A DNA stretch of 64,000 nt from Macrocystis pyrifera (taxonomy: Eukaryota; Sar; Phaeophyceae; Laminariales; Laminariaceae). Below are positions 12,148 through 23,445 of this stretch, one piece after another. The position numbers and the translations under genes were made by a program. Below the pieces are notes generated by a model. That model did no database searches and was not told the DNA's origin. It worked only from the letters and a program-made list of their open reading frames with translations. Location: NCBI GenBank assembly GCA_031763025.1, contig JASSKH010000041.1, positions 806,001 to 870,000 on the forward strand. Direction: 5' to 3'. Numbering within the stretch: position 1 is the first letter of the stretch; each line of letters begins with the position of its first letter.

Positions 12148-13110
12148 GCAGTCAGATGGGGGGTAAAGGAGTTGGTTGCAGAAGTCGAGTTCACGTGAAC
12201 GTACATTCCAAGTCTCGGTGGTAGAATACGTTTTTTTTTACGGCATAATTTATTTTTATCCTCCGGCGGATTGGTAAAGATATATCTTAAGCTCATCACA
12301 CTTCCAATTTAGAACAACTGTCCTGTGTCAATTTAACTCGTCGCTCCCGTTGCATCAGCAGAGCCGGCAGGTGAACGAGTTGGCCGCAGAAGTAGAGTTC
12401 ATGTCAGCCCACATTCGAGTCTCGATAGTAAATTACAAGTTTTTTTTTTGCGGGCCGCAGAGTCAGGTAGGGGGTGGAGGAGTTGGCTGCGGGGGTGAGA
12501 TTCACGGAACGTACGTTCCAGTCTCCGTAGTAAAATACAAGTTTAGTATTCAATGCCGAGCAGTCAGGAATGAGGTGAAATAAAAAAAATCATATTCAAC
12601 GCCGAGCAGTCGGGAGGGGAGTTGAGGGATTGGCTGGAGAAATCGAATCCACGTGAACGTGTACATACAAGTTTCGGTAGTAAAATAAAACTGTTATTTC
12701 CAAAGCCCCGCAGTCATAAAAAAGGGTGAAGGAGTTGACTGCCGGGATCGGGTTCAAGTCAACGCACATTCGAGTCTCGTTAGTAGGTAGTTGAAGACAA
12801 GTTTTTTTAGAGGCCATCCAGTATGAAGGGGGTGGTGGGATTGGATGCGGGGGTCGAGTTCACGTGACCGTGCATTCAAGTCTTGGCAGTAGAGTACAAG
12901 TTTTTGTATTATAAGGCTGCGCAGTTAAGAAGGGGATGGAGGAGTTGGCTGCAGGGGAGAGGTGCACGTGAGCTTACATTTCAGGTAATAAAACACAAGT
13001 TTCTTATTCAGAGCCGAGCAGTAGTCTGGATGAGATAGAGGGATGGGCCGCAGTGGAAGTAGCTCACGTTTTGAGAACATTAGTCCTTGTAAAATTCATT
13101 ACTGTTTTTA
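12148..13110. repeat. Diverged ~100-base tandem repeat array
   Basis: About seven to eight imperfect units of 95-110 bases, beginning near 12,148, 12,355, 12,451, 12,601, 12,703, 12,811, 12,911 and 13,011. The common pattern is gcagtcag, a purine stretch, ggagttggctgc, a gtcgagttcacgtgaacgt core, acattcaagtctcggtagta, then aatacaagttttttt. Units are strongly diverged from one another, so the array is old. No coding sense. Confidence 0.75.
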
Positions 13111-13159
13111 AAGGCCGCGCGGTCACGTCCCGACACAGATCGTAGTGACAGTTTGGTTT

Positions 13160-14001
13160 GATAGTATACCGTTGTATAGGCAGATTACTGTTGTAACATC
13201 GCGTCGAACGTTAATTCGTATAGTTTGGAATTAATGAGGCTTCCTGCTGCGACCAGCCGGAAACTCTCACCCCGGGTTACTACTCCCGCGTTGGTTGTCT
13301 GGCAATCAACGCGGCCCCTCGTCGCAGAGAGTAGGTACCCCGGTAAAATAAACACTAACCGAACTGATGTCGTTGTCGACGGTACACCTCGCTACCAACG
13401 ATGGGCGGGCGGAATGGTCTGTTTTTTCCTAACCTCTTTCTACTTTGTCGTGGTGTTGTAGAGCTGCGATATAGCTCACGAAGTGATACTCAATCACAGT
13501 CTGCCCATACAACAATGAGGCTTTCCCGAAAAGGGATACACCCTGCTGGCGTCCCCTCTTTTCTGTTCCAGATTACTGTTGTGACATCGCGTCGTATGTT
13601 AATTCGTACATAGTTTGGGATCATTGAAGCCTCCTTCTGCTGCAGCATGAGATCACACCCATACTTGTTGACCCTCCTCTTATCTCAATGTCGTCGCTCG
13701 TTTGATGCGTATCCTTTTTGCGGGTGCCTTCTATTCCTTATTGTCCCCAAATTTGTAGCCTAATTGATTAGGGGTTCTGCTACCGTTGGTTGTCCCGTGG
13801 GAACGTCGTGTACGATTTTCCATGCCCGTCAGACGGTGATACGCGCTGAGGTATGCGATCGCGGTGTGATGCACCCGGAACGCGTTTACCTGGTTGTCGG
13901 CACGCAGTGTTGTAGCGTGTATCCGTGCGGTTCTTCCGGAACTAACATACGCTCATGTCTTGCTTGAGGGGCGATAGTATACCGTTGTATAGGCAGATTA
14001 C
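13160..14001 (+). repeat. Short dispersed direct repeats
   Basis: Two overlapping repeat pairs. The first unit (13,160-13,188, gatagtataccgttgtatag) recurs at 13,973-14,001. The second (13,180-13,252, cagattactgttgtaacatc) recurs at 13,569-13,645. Together they look like remnants of one repeat unit copied three times, with the middle copy lacking the left part. Confidence 0.6.
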
Positions 14002-14930
14002 CGGATAACAAATGGGGCAGTATGGGGCAGGCCCGACTACTGTAGTGCAGGTCGAGTTAGACGCGTGTAGTTACTCACAGAGATTGATTCTATTCTTGAT
14101 AAGTCCCACTTTCCTGGCTCTCAGAGAGTTCTGAGAGCAGCGGGGTTTTATATATATTATTTGTTCAGCGCGTTTCATCAGAAACACGCCTCCTCGACAA
14201 TAGAGGGGAACGGGATCATGAATACCATGACACAAGCCCACCTTAAAGGGTTGTACATGCAGATGCCTAGAAATCAGGAGGGTACAAATTCATCAAGAAA
14301 TTTCAGAGAAATGGATCAAGGATACGGCGCTTCACAACCCACTCCCACACCTCTATAGCATGCAAGGCGAAAGCCGGTTAAACCAACAAAAATCTGCATC
14401 CTGCGGTAGGAAGCAGGTTTGTTCCGAAAGAGACGCGTCATGGATACCTGGCGTGCCCATGTAGTTGTAGTCGCCAACGACGTACATTAAGCGAGGTCAA
14501 CACGATTCAGTCATGTCATTGAATCATCTGCCAACTGGAACAGCATTTATTGAAAGACATAATATACATATTTTCGGGTCGATCGTTGTTTTGTGTTGAA
14601 TAAGACACGGGTTGAGCACAAGTTAAAATGTGAGTACGAGTCAAGTATGAGTTGTAAAATGCATACATTTGGCCTCGCGGTAGGGTCATCACAGGTAGCA
14701 AAATAATGGCGCAGGTCACGAATTGATGGTCTGGAACAAACGCCAGGAATGCGCGCTAGCCATGATGCAGCATACATTGCTTGATCCTTCGACAGATCCG
14801 GCGTATCGGGGAAGGCAGATGATACAATGTACCAGGTACGATTTTTGCAGTCGGAGTTGACGGCGAGTATTTGATATTCCTCTAGTGCTGGGTTGAATTT
14901 ATAAACCACTTGGGTCGCAGCACACCGTAG
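14002..14930. other. Intergenic, nothing recognised
   Basis: No supported gene. A short inverted repeat, ctctcagagagttctgagag, lies near 14,120-14,140, followed by a TATA-rich stretch at 14,149-14,160. Confidence 0.35.
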
Positions 14931-15003
14931 TGTTATAAGACTTAGATTGGGTAGGCGATAAGTTACCCTTTTGCCAAATGCCCAACGGACTAAGACCTTA
15001 ACA
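14931..15003 (+). repeat. 73-base LTR-like unit, copy 1
   Basis: Starts TGTTATAAG and ends CTTAACA, with imperfect inverted ends. It is followed three bases later by a primer-binding-site-like TGGCGTCGACGGCAGG, whose complement reads like a tRNA 3' end terminating in CCA. The same 73-base sequence recurs at 23,373-23,445, with 11 differences by eye (about 85% identity). Confidence 0.65.
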
Positions 15004-18000
15004 TATGGCGTCGACGGCAGGATTCGATTCTGCGCGTGAAATCACAACGGATTGGACCCCCTCCCCCCCCTCCTTTTCCTTCCAGGCCCCACGAACCGAC
15101 AAGCATCTCCCTACCCTCCACCCGAGTGATCCCCGCCGACGATGGTATCTACGAGGCAGTTGATATTCTCCCGCAGCTTCCACCGGGTTGTCTGCCAGCC
15201 CATCTCCTTCCCCCTTCCACCCCGGACGCATTCCCAGAAAGCCACTTCACTAGGCCACCCGCCCCTGCAGCCAAGACCTACCCCATCGCTGTCGCGCCCA
15301 CGGTACCGAAACATGGGCCCTGCCTCTCTACTGGCGTCCTCACAGTCGACGACACATCCTTCACAACCAGGATGCGAGTTCACAGCGGTCCCAACGCCGT
15401 CAAACGCTACATCACCGTCGCTCTATTGGATACGGGTTCCCCGCAAACTTTCATTCCCGCTGAAGCGGTGCACAAACTGAAGGCCTGTGGCGCCGCCATC
15501 GATGCGTGCGCACGACACAGAGCCCCCCGCTCATGGGGCGGCTTCAGCACCTCTGCCCCCCTCTCTACCTCCGATTCCATCTGACTTAGTGTACAGTTCC
15601 TGAGGGGCACCTCTGCCATAGGAGCCCTAGCCGTGTGGGCGTGTGTTGTACCTCCGGGCACTATGCAGCATCCTATCCTTCTTGGGCAGGACAGCTGCAT
15701 GCGCTTCGAGCAACGCTTGTATACCACGCTTCCTCACCAGTCACCCGGACCACTCCTTGGCGAGCTTTCCCTTCTCCACCACAAGCCCGACGGAGACGCC
15801 GCGTTCATCTCCGACGACCGTTCCACCGACGACGTTTACCATGTTCGATACGCCGGCACCCGAACGATCTCACTTGCGACCACTCCAACCCTCGTCGAGG
15901 TCAACCTGGTGCGCCAGTCTGGCGCTTCAGCATTCATCGGCAACTACTTGGTCAACATGCTTCCCCGCGATGATCCCCTTTCGGACACGGCGATTTGTGT
16001 CTCCGATGGACACCAGACGATACCACTCTCCGGTTCCACTGAGTGTGATCCGGGGGACATCCTTGGTACGTCGTCTTCTCCATTGATGCAAGTGCCAATT
16101 TCCACCCTGTCCGACCCTTTGCTGAAGTCCCCTCCGCCCCTCCAATCCTGGTTTTCCCGGACTACGATGCTGTCGCCGACAACTTTCGCCCCTTCCGTTT
16201 GTACTGTGACGCCAGTTGCGACGGTTTTGGCGCCACCCTCGAGCAGGAACAAGCAGACGACTCCGTCCGACCCATCTTGTTCTTCAGCCGCGCCACTTTG
16301 AAGTCGGAACGTTCTTGGACCCCCTTCGACCTTGAAGCCGGTAGCATCGTTCGGGCCATCCAGCGGCTACGCGGTCACCTTTGGTCCACCAAGCTCGTCA
16401 TCTACTCCGACCACAAGGCGCTCGAGAATATCGCTAAAGTAGGTGAGTACAAAGCCCGCGTCCAGCGTTGGTTGGAGTTCCTCTCCGCCTACACATACAC
16501 GCTGGAGTACCAGAAAGGTACGACCAATGGCAACGCCGACTTCCTTTCCCGTGTTCCTTAGCCAGCCGCCGACGCCGACCGCACGCGGTCCAACTGCCTG
16601 ACCAGCCGATACCGTGGGCATCTACCTTATCCGTCCCTGCGCCTTCGCGCCTTGCAAACTCCATGCCGGGCATCGGCTTGGGTGGGCTCGTACCAACTCC
16701 CTCCCTTCCCATCCCGGCCATCCGACCAATCCTCTTCACTGACGATGATTACGGCGACTTTCGCCGCCTTGGACCCTCCATGGGTTTCTCCGGGCCTTCC
16801 TCGGGCCCCAAAACCTTCGTCGGGCCTATTTCGACCCACGACAACACCGCCGGGTCCCTCGCTAGATCGGCGACCTGCGCCGTGGACGCTGGCGCTCTTT
16901 CTGGCTTGGTTTTCAGGCCACCCGTCGTCTCTCCACCGCCCACCATTGGCACCACAGCTCCAGCTCCTACGGACCTGACCTCTTCGCGGACCCGCCATCG
17001 CGCCGCCGCCGCCGCCACCGCTGGCATTTCCCGCGCCACCGCCGAATATGGTTTCGGCCGCCGAGAAACGATGGCCGTACTTCCAAGGTCAGCGCCGACC
17101 CGCCCCCGCGCACTCGCGCCCACGGACAAGGGACCACCGAGTTCTTCCGAACCAACAACCCCCCCAGGCAGTGATGCTCACGCAACCAGCGCAGCCCGCG
17201 CTGCGAGCGTTCATGGGCTCAAGATCGCCTTCGGCACTGTCTTCTTCCCCACCTAGGCCCACACACCCCCGAGCCTGCCGTCGCGCCCAACAACGGTTTT
17301 CCAAGATCGGCTTCAGCACGACCGCTTTCACGACCTCCGTGTCGTCGTCCTCGCTTCTCCTGCCCGAGTTTGCCGTCGACAACCCCCATCTCCTCTCCTG
17401 TGTGGAGCGCTTCACGCACACGAACTGGGCGCGCGAACAAGGAACCGAGCCCCTCTGCGCCGCTACCATGAACTACCTTTCTTTGCAATCCCCGCCACCC
17501 GACCTCCTGGATTCATTCCAACCGTCCCAGCGCCCTTCGCGTCCAGACGTGCTTGCCCTCGCAGGAAAAAGCCAGCTCCATCGCACCGACGACAACACTG
17601 TCCTCCTGGTTCGACAACCACTTAAGCCCCACCACATCGGAACCAGCTGCACATCTTCCACCGCTCCACCCCCGCGCATCTATGTTCCGATGTTGATGCG
17701 TCCTTGGGTGCTGTACACCAGCCACGCCACCGCTTCCTGCCGCTTGGGAGTCTCCCGCACGGTCAGCATGCTCGCGTGTTTTTTCTGGTAGATCGGCATG
17801 GACATCTCCGCCCGTTGGTGGATCCGGCGCTGTCTCAAGTGTCAGGGGCGTAGGACCTCGCTCCAAACCATCCGCTGGCCCACCCTTTCCCTGCCCTTAC
17901 CCAACGGCCCCAGTATCACCGTCAGCGTCGACTACTTCGGCCCACTGCCCCTTACCCCGCGCGGCAACTCCTGCATCTTCCTCTTGACCGACCGCTTCAG

Positions 18001-19699
18001 TCGCCGCGCCGACATGTACGCAGTGGCAGCAGCCCAACTCACCGCCATCGGCACCGCCGACATCCTCATCGACCAGTACATCCCTCTGTGGGGGTGCCCC
18101 GTCACCCTCATCTCCGACAACGAGCTGCACTGTACCTAGAAGCCCTCCAACGCCATCTACGAACGCCTTGGCATCAACATGATCAACACCAGCTCGTACC
18201 ACCCCTTCACCAATGGCGGCGGCGAGTGCGTCAACCACACCATGGCCCAAATGCTCTCCATGAGCAGCAACGAGCGACAAGACAACTGGGACGAGCTGCT
18301 TCCGCACGTCGTACAACAACTCCGTTAACGCCTCCACTGGGCTGGCCCCGAACAAAGTCCACATAGGCCGCCTTCCGCGTCTGCCCCTTTCGGTCTTCGA
18401 CTCCCCCAACATTGGCGGCCACCAGAGCCTGGCCTGCGACCACCTGGCCTACTGCAACCTTGCCACCGAGCGCCAGCAACGCGTCTACCGCCTCGTCCGC
18501 GAACACCACGCCGTCACCGCTTCACGTCTGGCCCGGCGAAACAACCTAATCGTGGACGCCCTTCGCCTTTTCCCCCCGTACACCGTGAGCGGCTGGGCAT
18601 GGGTCTACAACTCCGCGGCCACTAAAACACCGACACTACCGTGCTCAAGACCAAGCTTTCCCTCAACTGGATTGGACCGTTTAAGATTCTCGCCGTGGGC
18701 CCAGCGCCGGCCTTCGGCGTCCCCAACAACCAACCCCTCTACGACAAACTCCTCTTCCTCGACATACTCTGCGACCAACCTGAACGAGATTCCAAACGCC
18801 GCGTCTCCGTCGAGCGCTGCCAGCCCTGCCGGAGCCCCGACGACACCAACGGCATGCCGAAGTACCTACCAGCAGACCTCACAAACTATGTGCTCAACTC
18901 CTTCACTTGAAAATCTCTTCCCTGCCACATCACCTTCGGCGATGTCACACCACCGCCGGAACGCCTCGTGGTCGAACAGATCACGGGACACTAACTCGTT
19001 CGCGGCCGTGGCGGGGTTATCGAGGTCCTATACGAGACCCATTGGAATGGAATGCTTGGCCCTTCCTGGGAGCGGGAACTCGACCTCCAAAACTCCAGAC
19101 GCCACATCCTCCTCTACTGGTCCGGCACCCCAACACAACACCGCCAGGCAAACCGCCTCTACCGACAGATGCGCATCGGTGCCGCGCAGCGCGAGCTATC
19201 GCGTTCTAAAAGACAAATGTTCCTCGCCTCCGGCTACACCCTCATTCCCTGCCATCTCTGGCTACGCTCCTTCAGCTCCGCCGTACTTCCACCGGGTGCA
19301 CAACTTTGGTACAAGGCTCGCGATGGCCTATGGTGGCTGAGCAAGATTGCCAATCGCGTTCCCTCGGACTCTCCTTCGGACAACACCTACATCATCCGGT
19401 TCCTCGACGACCCTAGGCCGGTCAAGATCAACGTCCGGCCGGCGAACTACACAACCTCCAGCGTCGCCACCCACGGGTCGTGGTGTTTGCAACGCCATAA
19501 AACTGGAAGCCTAGCTCGCGGGGTATTACGCAGTTCTGACGGACCCGGTGGGCCTCTGACTGCCCCTCTTGGCCCCCATGAGTGCCTCCTTTAGCATTGA
19601 GTATTTCTCCGGATCGTTTGGGTGCGTTTACCGTCGTTTTGCGACCCTAGCACGCCGCCCCCTTTGAGGTTTAGTTTTCGGTTGATTCGGGTCTTGCAC

Positions 19700-20570
19700 T
19701 AAGTGAGCGTTTTTCTGTGTTCCTTACACCTCAGGGTGTATTAATTTGCTATTTTCCATCTTCCCACCGCCAGTTCCCGATTGCTTCTTCAAATACAGCC
19801 GCCGAACTGTCGTGGTATTGTACGTTCAGACGTATTAGTTTGTATCTTTTTGTCTACTTTTTTTGGGAGGTTGCTTCTTCATAGAATAGGGTTCTACTTT
19901 CGGGTGTGTTGGTCTAGTGTTTTCAATCTACCACTGTCGGTTCCGTTCGCTTTTCTCTAGCGAAGGCAGCTGAACTGTCGTGGTATTGTCTTTTTAGGTG
20001 TGTCGGTTCGGCGTTTTCAATTTACCACTGCCAGTCCCGTTCGGTTTCTCTCGCGAAGGCAGCCGAACTGTAGTGGTTTTATCTTTTCGGGCGTATTTGT
20101 TGCTGTGCTCAATCTACCTCTACCGGTTCCGTCCGCTTTTTATCAGCGACAGCAGCCGAACCGTCGAGGTATTGTACCTTCGGGATATGGGTTTCGGTTA
20201 TTTGCTCTACCACTGCCGGTTCCGCTTGCCTCCATAGCGAACGCCGCCGCACTGTCGTGGTTTTGTACCTTCGGGATATGGGATTCGATTGTTCACTCCA
20301 CCACTGCCTGTTCCGCTTGCCAGTTCAATCGAAGGTCGCCGGACTGTTGTGGTGTTGTATCTACGGGATTTTTTTGCGTTTATATCTTCAACTTGAATCT
20401 ATCACCGCTAAATTGTAGTATCATTGATGATTGTTCTTTCTACTTTTTTCTACTACGAAATCGTGGTTTTGTACTTCCAGTAGCATTTGCGTTCTGCGTC
20501 AACTTTCCACCACCCGTTTCCGCAGGCCTCCTATTCGTGAAGGCCGCCGAACGGTGGCGCTACAGTATTT
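19700..20570 (+). repeat. ~92-base tandem repeats in the gypsy 3' region
   Basis: About seven diverged units. The pattern is gcagccgaactgtcgtggta, then ttgtaccttcggg, tttcaatctaccactgccgg, and ttccgttcgcttttc. The clearest units start near 19,968, 20,060, 20,151, 20,241 and 20,333. The array sits after the chromodomain-like part and before the polypurine/3' LTR boundary, so it is part of the element's 3' non-coding region. Confidence 0.7.
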
Positions 20571-21841
20571 TCTGCCACGCCTTTTGTCTACTTATTTTTA
20601 TGTTTTCGGCTTCTCTTATCCTGCGTATCTGCTGGACAGATACTTTCTACTTCCTACTTTGTTTTCAGTGTACGGGACTCGCTTTAGTTTCATGCTTATG
20701 TTGCCGTTTTCCAGGTGCTTCTTTGGGCCCCCTTTGATCGACATACTTGTCTTAGCCGCGACTAGCCTTGCTACGACCTACGTTGTTCTGCCTGCCTTGC
20801 AGTATACGCGGCATCCCCTAATGCCCTCGCCCTTCTTAGCGTATATATTTTCGAAAAAAAAGACCGCGTCACTTTCCCGCTTGCGCTGCAGTGTCTACCA
20901 GCTGACCGCCCCGGGTCCCATGTCTTAGTCCATTGGCTCCACGTTCTCGTCAGCCTCGAGGCCCCACGTTGTAGACCCCGTTTTATTTCCCTTTCCAGCT
21001 CTGCGGCGTACTTCTCGTTCACGTATTGTCTTTCGCCTTCGTTTTCCTTGGAGCCCTTTGCGCCTTGCCTGGTTTCTTGCGTTTTATTTTTTTCCCCTTC
21101 CGGATATTCAGTTATTTCTTGGGTGAGGCGTCGAAGCCTCACTACGAGACGTGGGGTAGATCTTGCACTTCTTTTCTGTGTTGAATAGCCGCATCTTCGA
21201 TCCCTCTTCCCGATTTTGGGATGATATGGTCATCATTCTTTTATCGCCGTGTGATGTGCATCTACGGCTATTCAGGGTGGGCTAATGTGATGGTGTAGCA
21301 CATCCATTATATAGGAACGCATATACCCGTATGCGAACCTTGTGTGGTTCGCACATGGCTCTTTGCAGATACCAGACATACCTGTAGACGAATATGATAT
21401 GGCTGTATGTAGACACGTGGGAATATATCTGCAGGTGAATCTTGTATGGTTATACATAGCTCTTAGGGAACATTCAGAGGAGCAGTTCAGACATCCCTTT
21501 TGCCCGCAGAACATTATGTTATAAGTCTGGGAACCTTGTGTAGGACAACGTCCCGGTAGAGAACATTTTGCTGTAGCTGGGAATCTTCTGTATGACAACG
21601 TCCCGATAGACTGTACCTGCATAAAGGTTGGTTTTGGTCGACGTCTGGGCCGAGTTGTGTTCCTGGCGAAGCCCACTATCGCTCACTCGAGTTCTCTCCC
21701 TTTCTCTCAACTCACTTGAGCATTAATAAGAAGTTTGTGAACTACAAGCAGTGTGCTCTACTCAGCACCGACATTCCTGTGCCCATTACCAGCGTATATC
21801 TCTGCACCCCATTTCACAGTAGCCTGTATCCAATCCCTTTT

Positions 21842-22424
21842 CCATAGCCACTTATAGAGTCATGTATCCTGGGTTGGCGCGCCACGTACGTATGGATTAC
21901 GTACGCTGAGCAGGGACGTAGCCACGGTCGAAGTCAAACACGAGCTCTGCATTGTTCTGCCCCAACTTCTCAACAACGAGCGCCCCCTATGATAGACCTC
22001 CTCCACTGGCGGCGTCAAGAATGGTCGATCCTTTCTCCATAGCCACTATAGAGTCGCGTGTCCTGGGTTGGCGAGCTACGTAACAATGAATTGCGTACGC
22101 GGGGCAGGGACGTGGCCACGGTCGGAGTCAAACACGAGCTCTGCATTGTTCTGCCCCAACTTCTCAACAACGAGCGCCCCCTATGATCGCTTTCCTCCAC
22201 TGGCCGCGTCAAGAATGGTCGATCCTTTCTCCATAGCCACTATAGAGCCACGTGTCCTGGGTTGGCGAGCCACATAACAATGAATTGCGTACGCGGGGCA
22301 GGGACGTGGCCACGGTCGAAGTCAAACACGAGCTCTGCATTGTTCTGCCCCAACTTCTCAACAACGACCGCCTCCTATGACCACCTTCCTCCACTGGTCG
22401 CGTCAAGAATGGTGGACCATCAAT
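21842..22424. repeat. 194-base tandem repeat, three units
   Basis: Units begin near 21,842, 22,037 and 22,231, each at the phrase ccatagccac (spacing 195 and 194). Shared blocks include cctgggttggcg, gcagggacgtggccacggtc and aacttctcaacaacg. Units are highly similar, so the duplication is much more recent than the array at 12.1-13.1 kb. Matching open frames on both strands are by-products of the repeat. The array lies downstream of the gypsy element and may belong to it. Confidence 0.8.
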
Positions 22425-22899
22425 CGCAACTACGCCCTGGAATCTACGATGTGGTCTGCTACTTCGAACCAAGCTTGGCGTAGTTCGCCCGTGTTGTTGC
22501 GCGACAGCATCCTGTCCAACGACTCCCAAGAGGTCCATCGCGCGGCGGAACACAGCCAAGCCGTGACCTCTGCCGCGGAACTCTGGAGCTCAAATGTAGA
22601 GCCCGATGAAGCTGCAGTCTATCCCGTGTCTCACGGTCGAGACTGACGCCACCGGCTCATCGTCCCTTCTCTTGGATATGAACAAGCCCTCTGGATCTGC
22701 TGCTTGGAAAGGAGTCGCGTCTTCCCTTTGGGTGTTCCATCCCTCTGACTTCGCTCACTCCACACAGTTCCGACAACAGAGCGTTTCGGAAAAAAAAAAA
22801 GAAAAAAAAACTTTGCTCAGGATGGGGAAAAAATTCTAAAACAAAATTGCTCAGGGTGGGAGGAGAAATAAAAATGACGTGGACTTGCGTTCAAGCTTC
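22425..22899. other. Intergenic, A-rich tract
   Basis: No gene recognised. Long A runs at 22,790-22,810 are followed by two copies of the phrase gctcaggrtggg. Confidence 0.4.
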
Positions 22900-23178
22900 T
22901 GTTAAGATATTGTCTTGTATGAGATTGAAAGCCCGGTAACTACCTGGGTTCAGTCACTGGGAACGTATTTGTAGTACTTGGAAGGCGTATCTTAGATGGA
23001 AAACCAGGGGTTTTCCAGAGGAGCACGAGCTTGGTCTCAGTCTCCGCGTGCACGAAAGGAATAAAACTGCTCTTCTTCTATAGCTAAGCAAAACAACACA
23101 TGTGAGTACAATGTTTACCGACTTAAAAGGCAGACCTGTCCAGGGATACAAAATGTCCCGCAACTGTTGATCTTAACA
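22900..23178 (+). repeat. Left LTR of the younger gypsy element
   Basis: 279 bases, TG...CA ends, preceded by CTTC. Same orientation as the right LTR at 24,814-25,091. Confidence 0.85.
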
Positions 23179-23372
23179 AATGGCGACGACGGCAGAACAT
23201 GGGTCGTTGGTCGTGAGTTCGAATCCCACGTCCACCATGAAATCGCTTTTTAAAGAAAAGTGAATTTCCTCATGTCAAGAATCTGAAAATACTTCTGGAT
23301 CCCCAGAAATTGGAACCGCGTGTTGGTGTCACGCGTCGACCCGTATAACCGGTCCGTTCCAGGGGGGGAGAG

Positions 23373-23445
23373 TGTTATGAGGCTTAGATTGGGTAGGTGA
23401 TCGGTTAACCTTTTACCTTTAGCCCAACGGACTAAGACCTTAACA
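23373..23445 (+). repeat. 73-base LTR-like unit, copy 2
   Basis: Same length as, and about 85% identical to, 14,931-15,003. Starts TGTTATGAGG and ends CTTAACA. It is preceded directly by a purine run (agggggggagag) like a polypurine tract. It lies inside the younger gypsy element, about 195 bases after its left LTR. That suggests a nested remnant of a family with very short LTRs. Confidence 0.6.

Larger units (their letters stand above)
14931..21740 (+). mobile_element. Broken Ty3/gypsy chromodomain-type retroelement
   Basis: Plus-strand parts in order. A 73-base LTR-like unit (14,931-15,003) is followed by a primer-binding-site-like TGGCGTCGACGGCAGG. An aspartic protease (about 15,360-15,580) has VALLDTGSPQTFIPAEA. 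An RNase H (about 16,180-16,560) has FRLYCDASCDGFGATLEQ and YSDHKALENI. An integrase (about 17,800-18,560) has VDYFGPLPLT, DRFSRRADMYAV and NTSSYHPFTNGGGE. A chromodomain-like end (about 18,990-19,140) has VRGRGGVIEV and WERELDLQ. Then come a long 3' non-coding region and a possible 3' LTR starting at 21,287. It is broken, with on the order of ten breaks. The right limit is uncertain. Confidence 0.75.

Noticed and set aside
20000-20737. 245-codon plus-strand open frame
   Set aside because: It runs through the ~92-base tandem repeats in the gypsy 3' region. Its hydrophobic look comes from T-rich repeat units.
22209-22559. Repeated minus-strand frame resembling a conserved protein
   Set aside because: The apparent conservation is only the 194-base DNA repeat read in the same frame.
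23180-23236. tRNA gene after the left LTR of the younger gypsy element
   Set aside because: A gttcgaatcc-like T arm and a CCA are present, but the T stem has a mismatch and there is no D or anticodon arm. The start of the stretch is better read as a primer-binding site.
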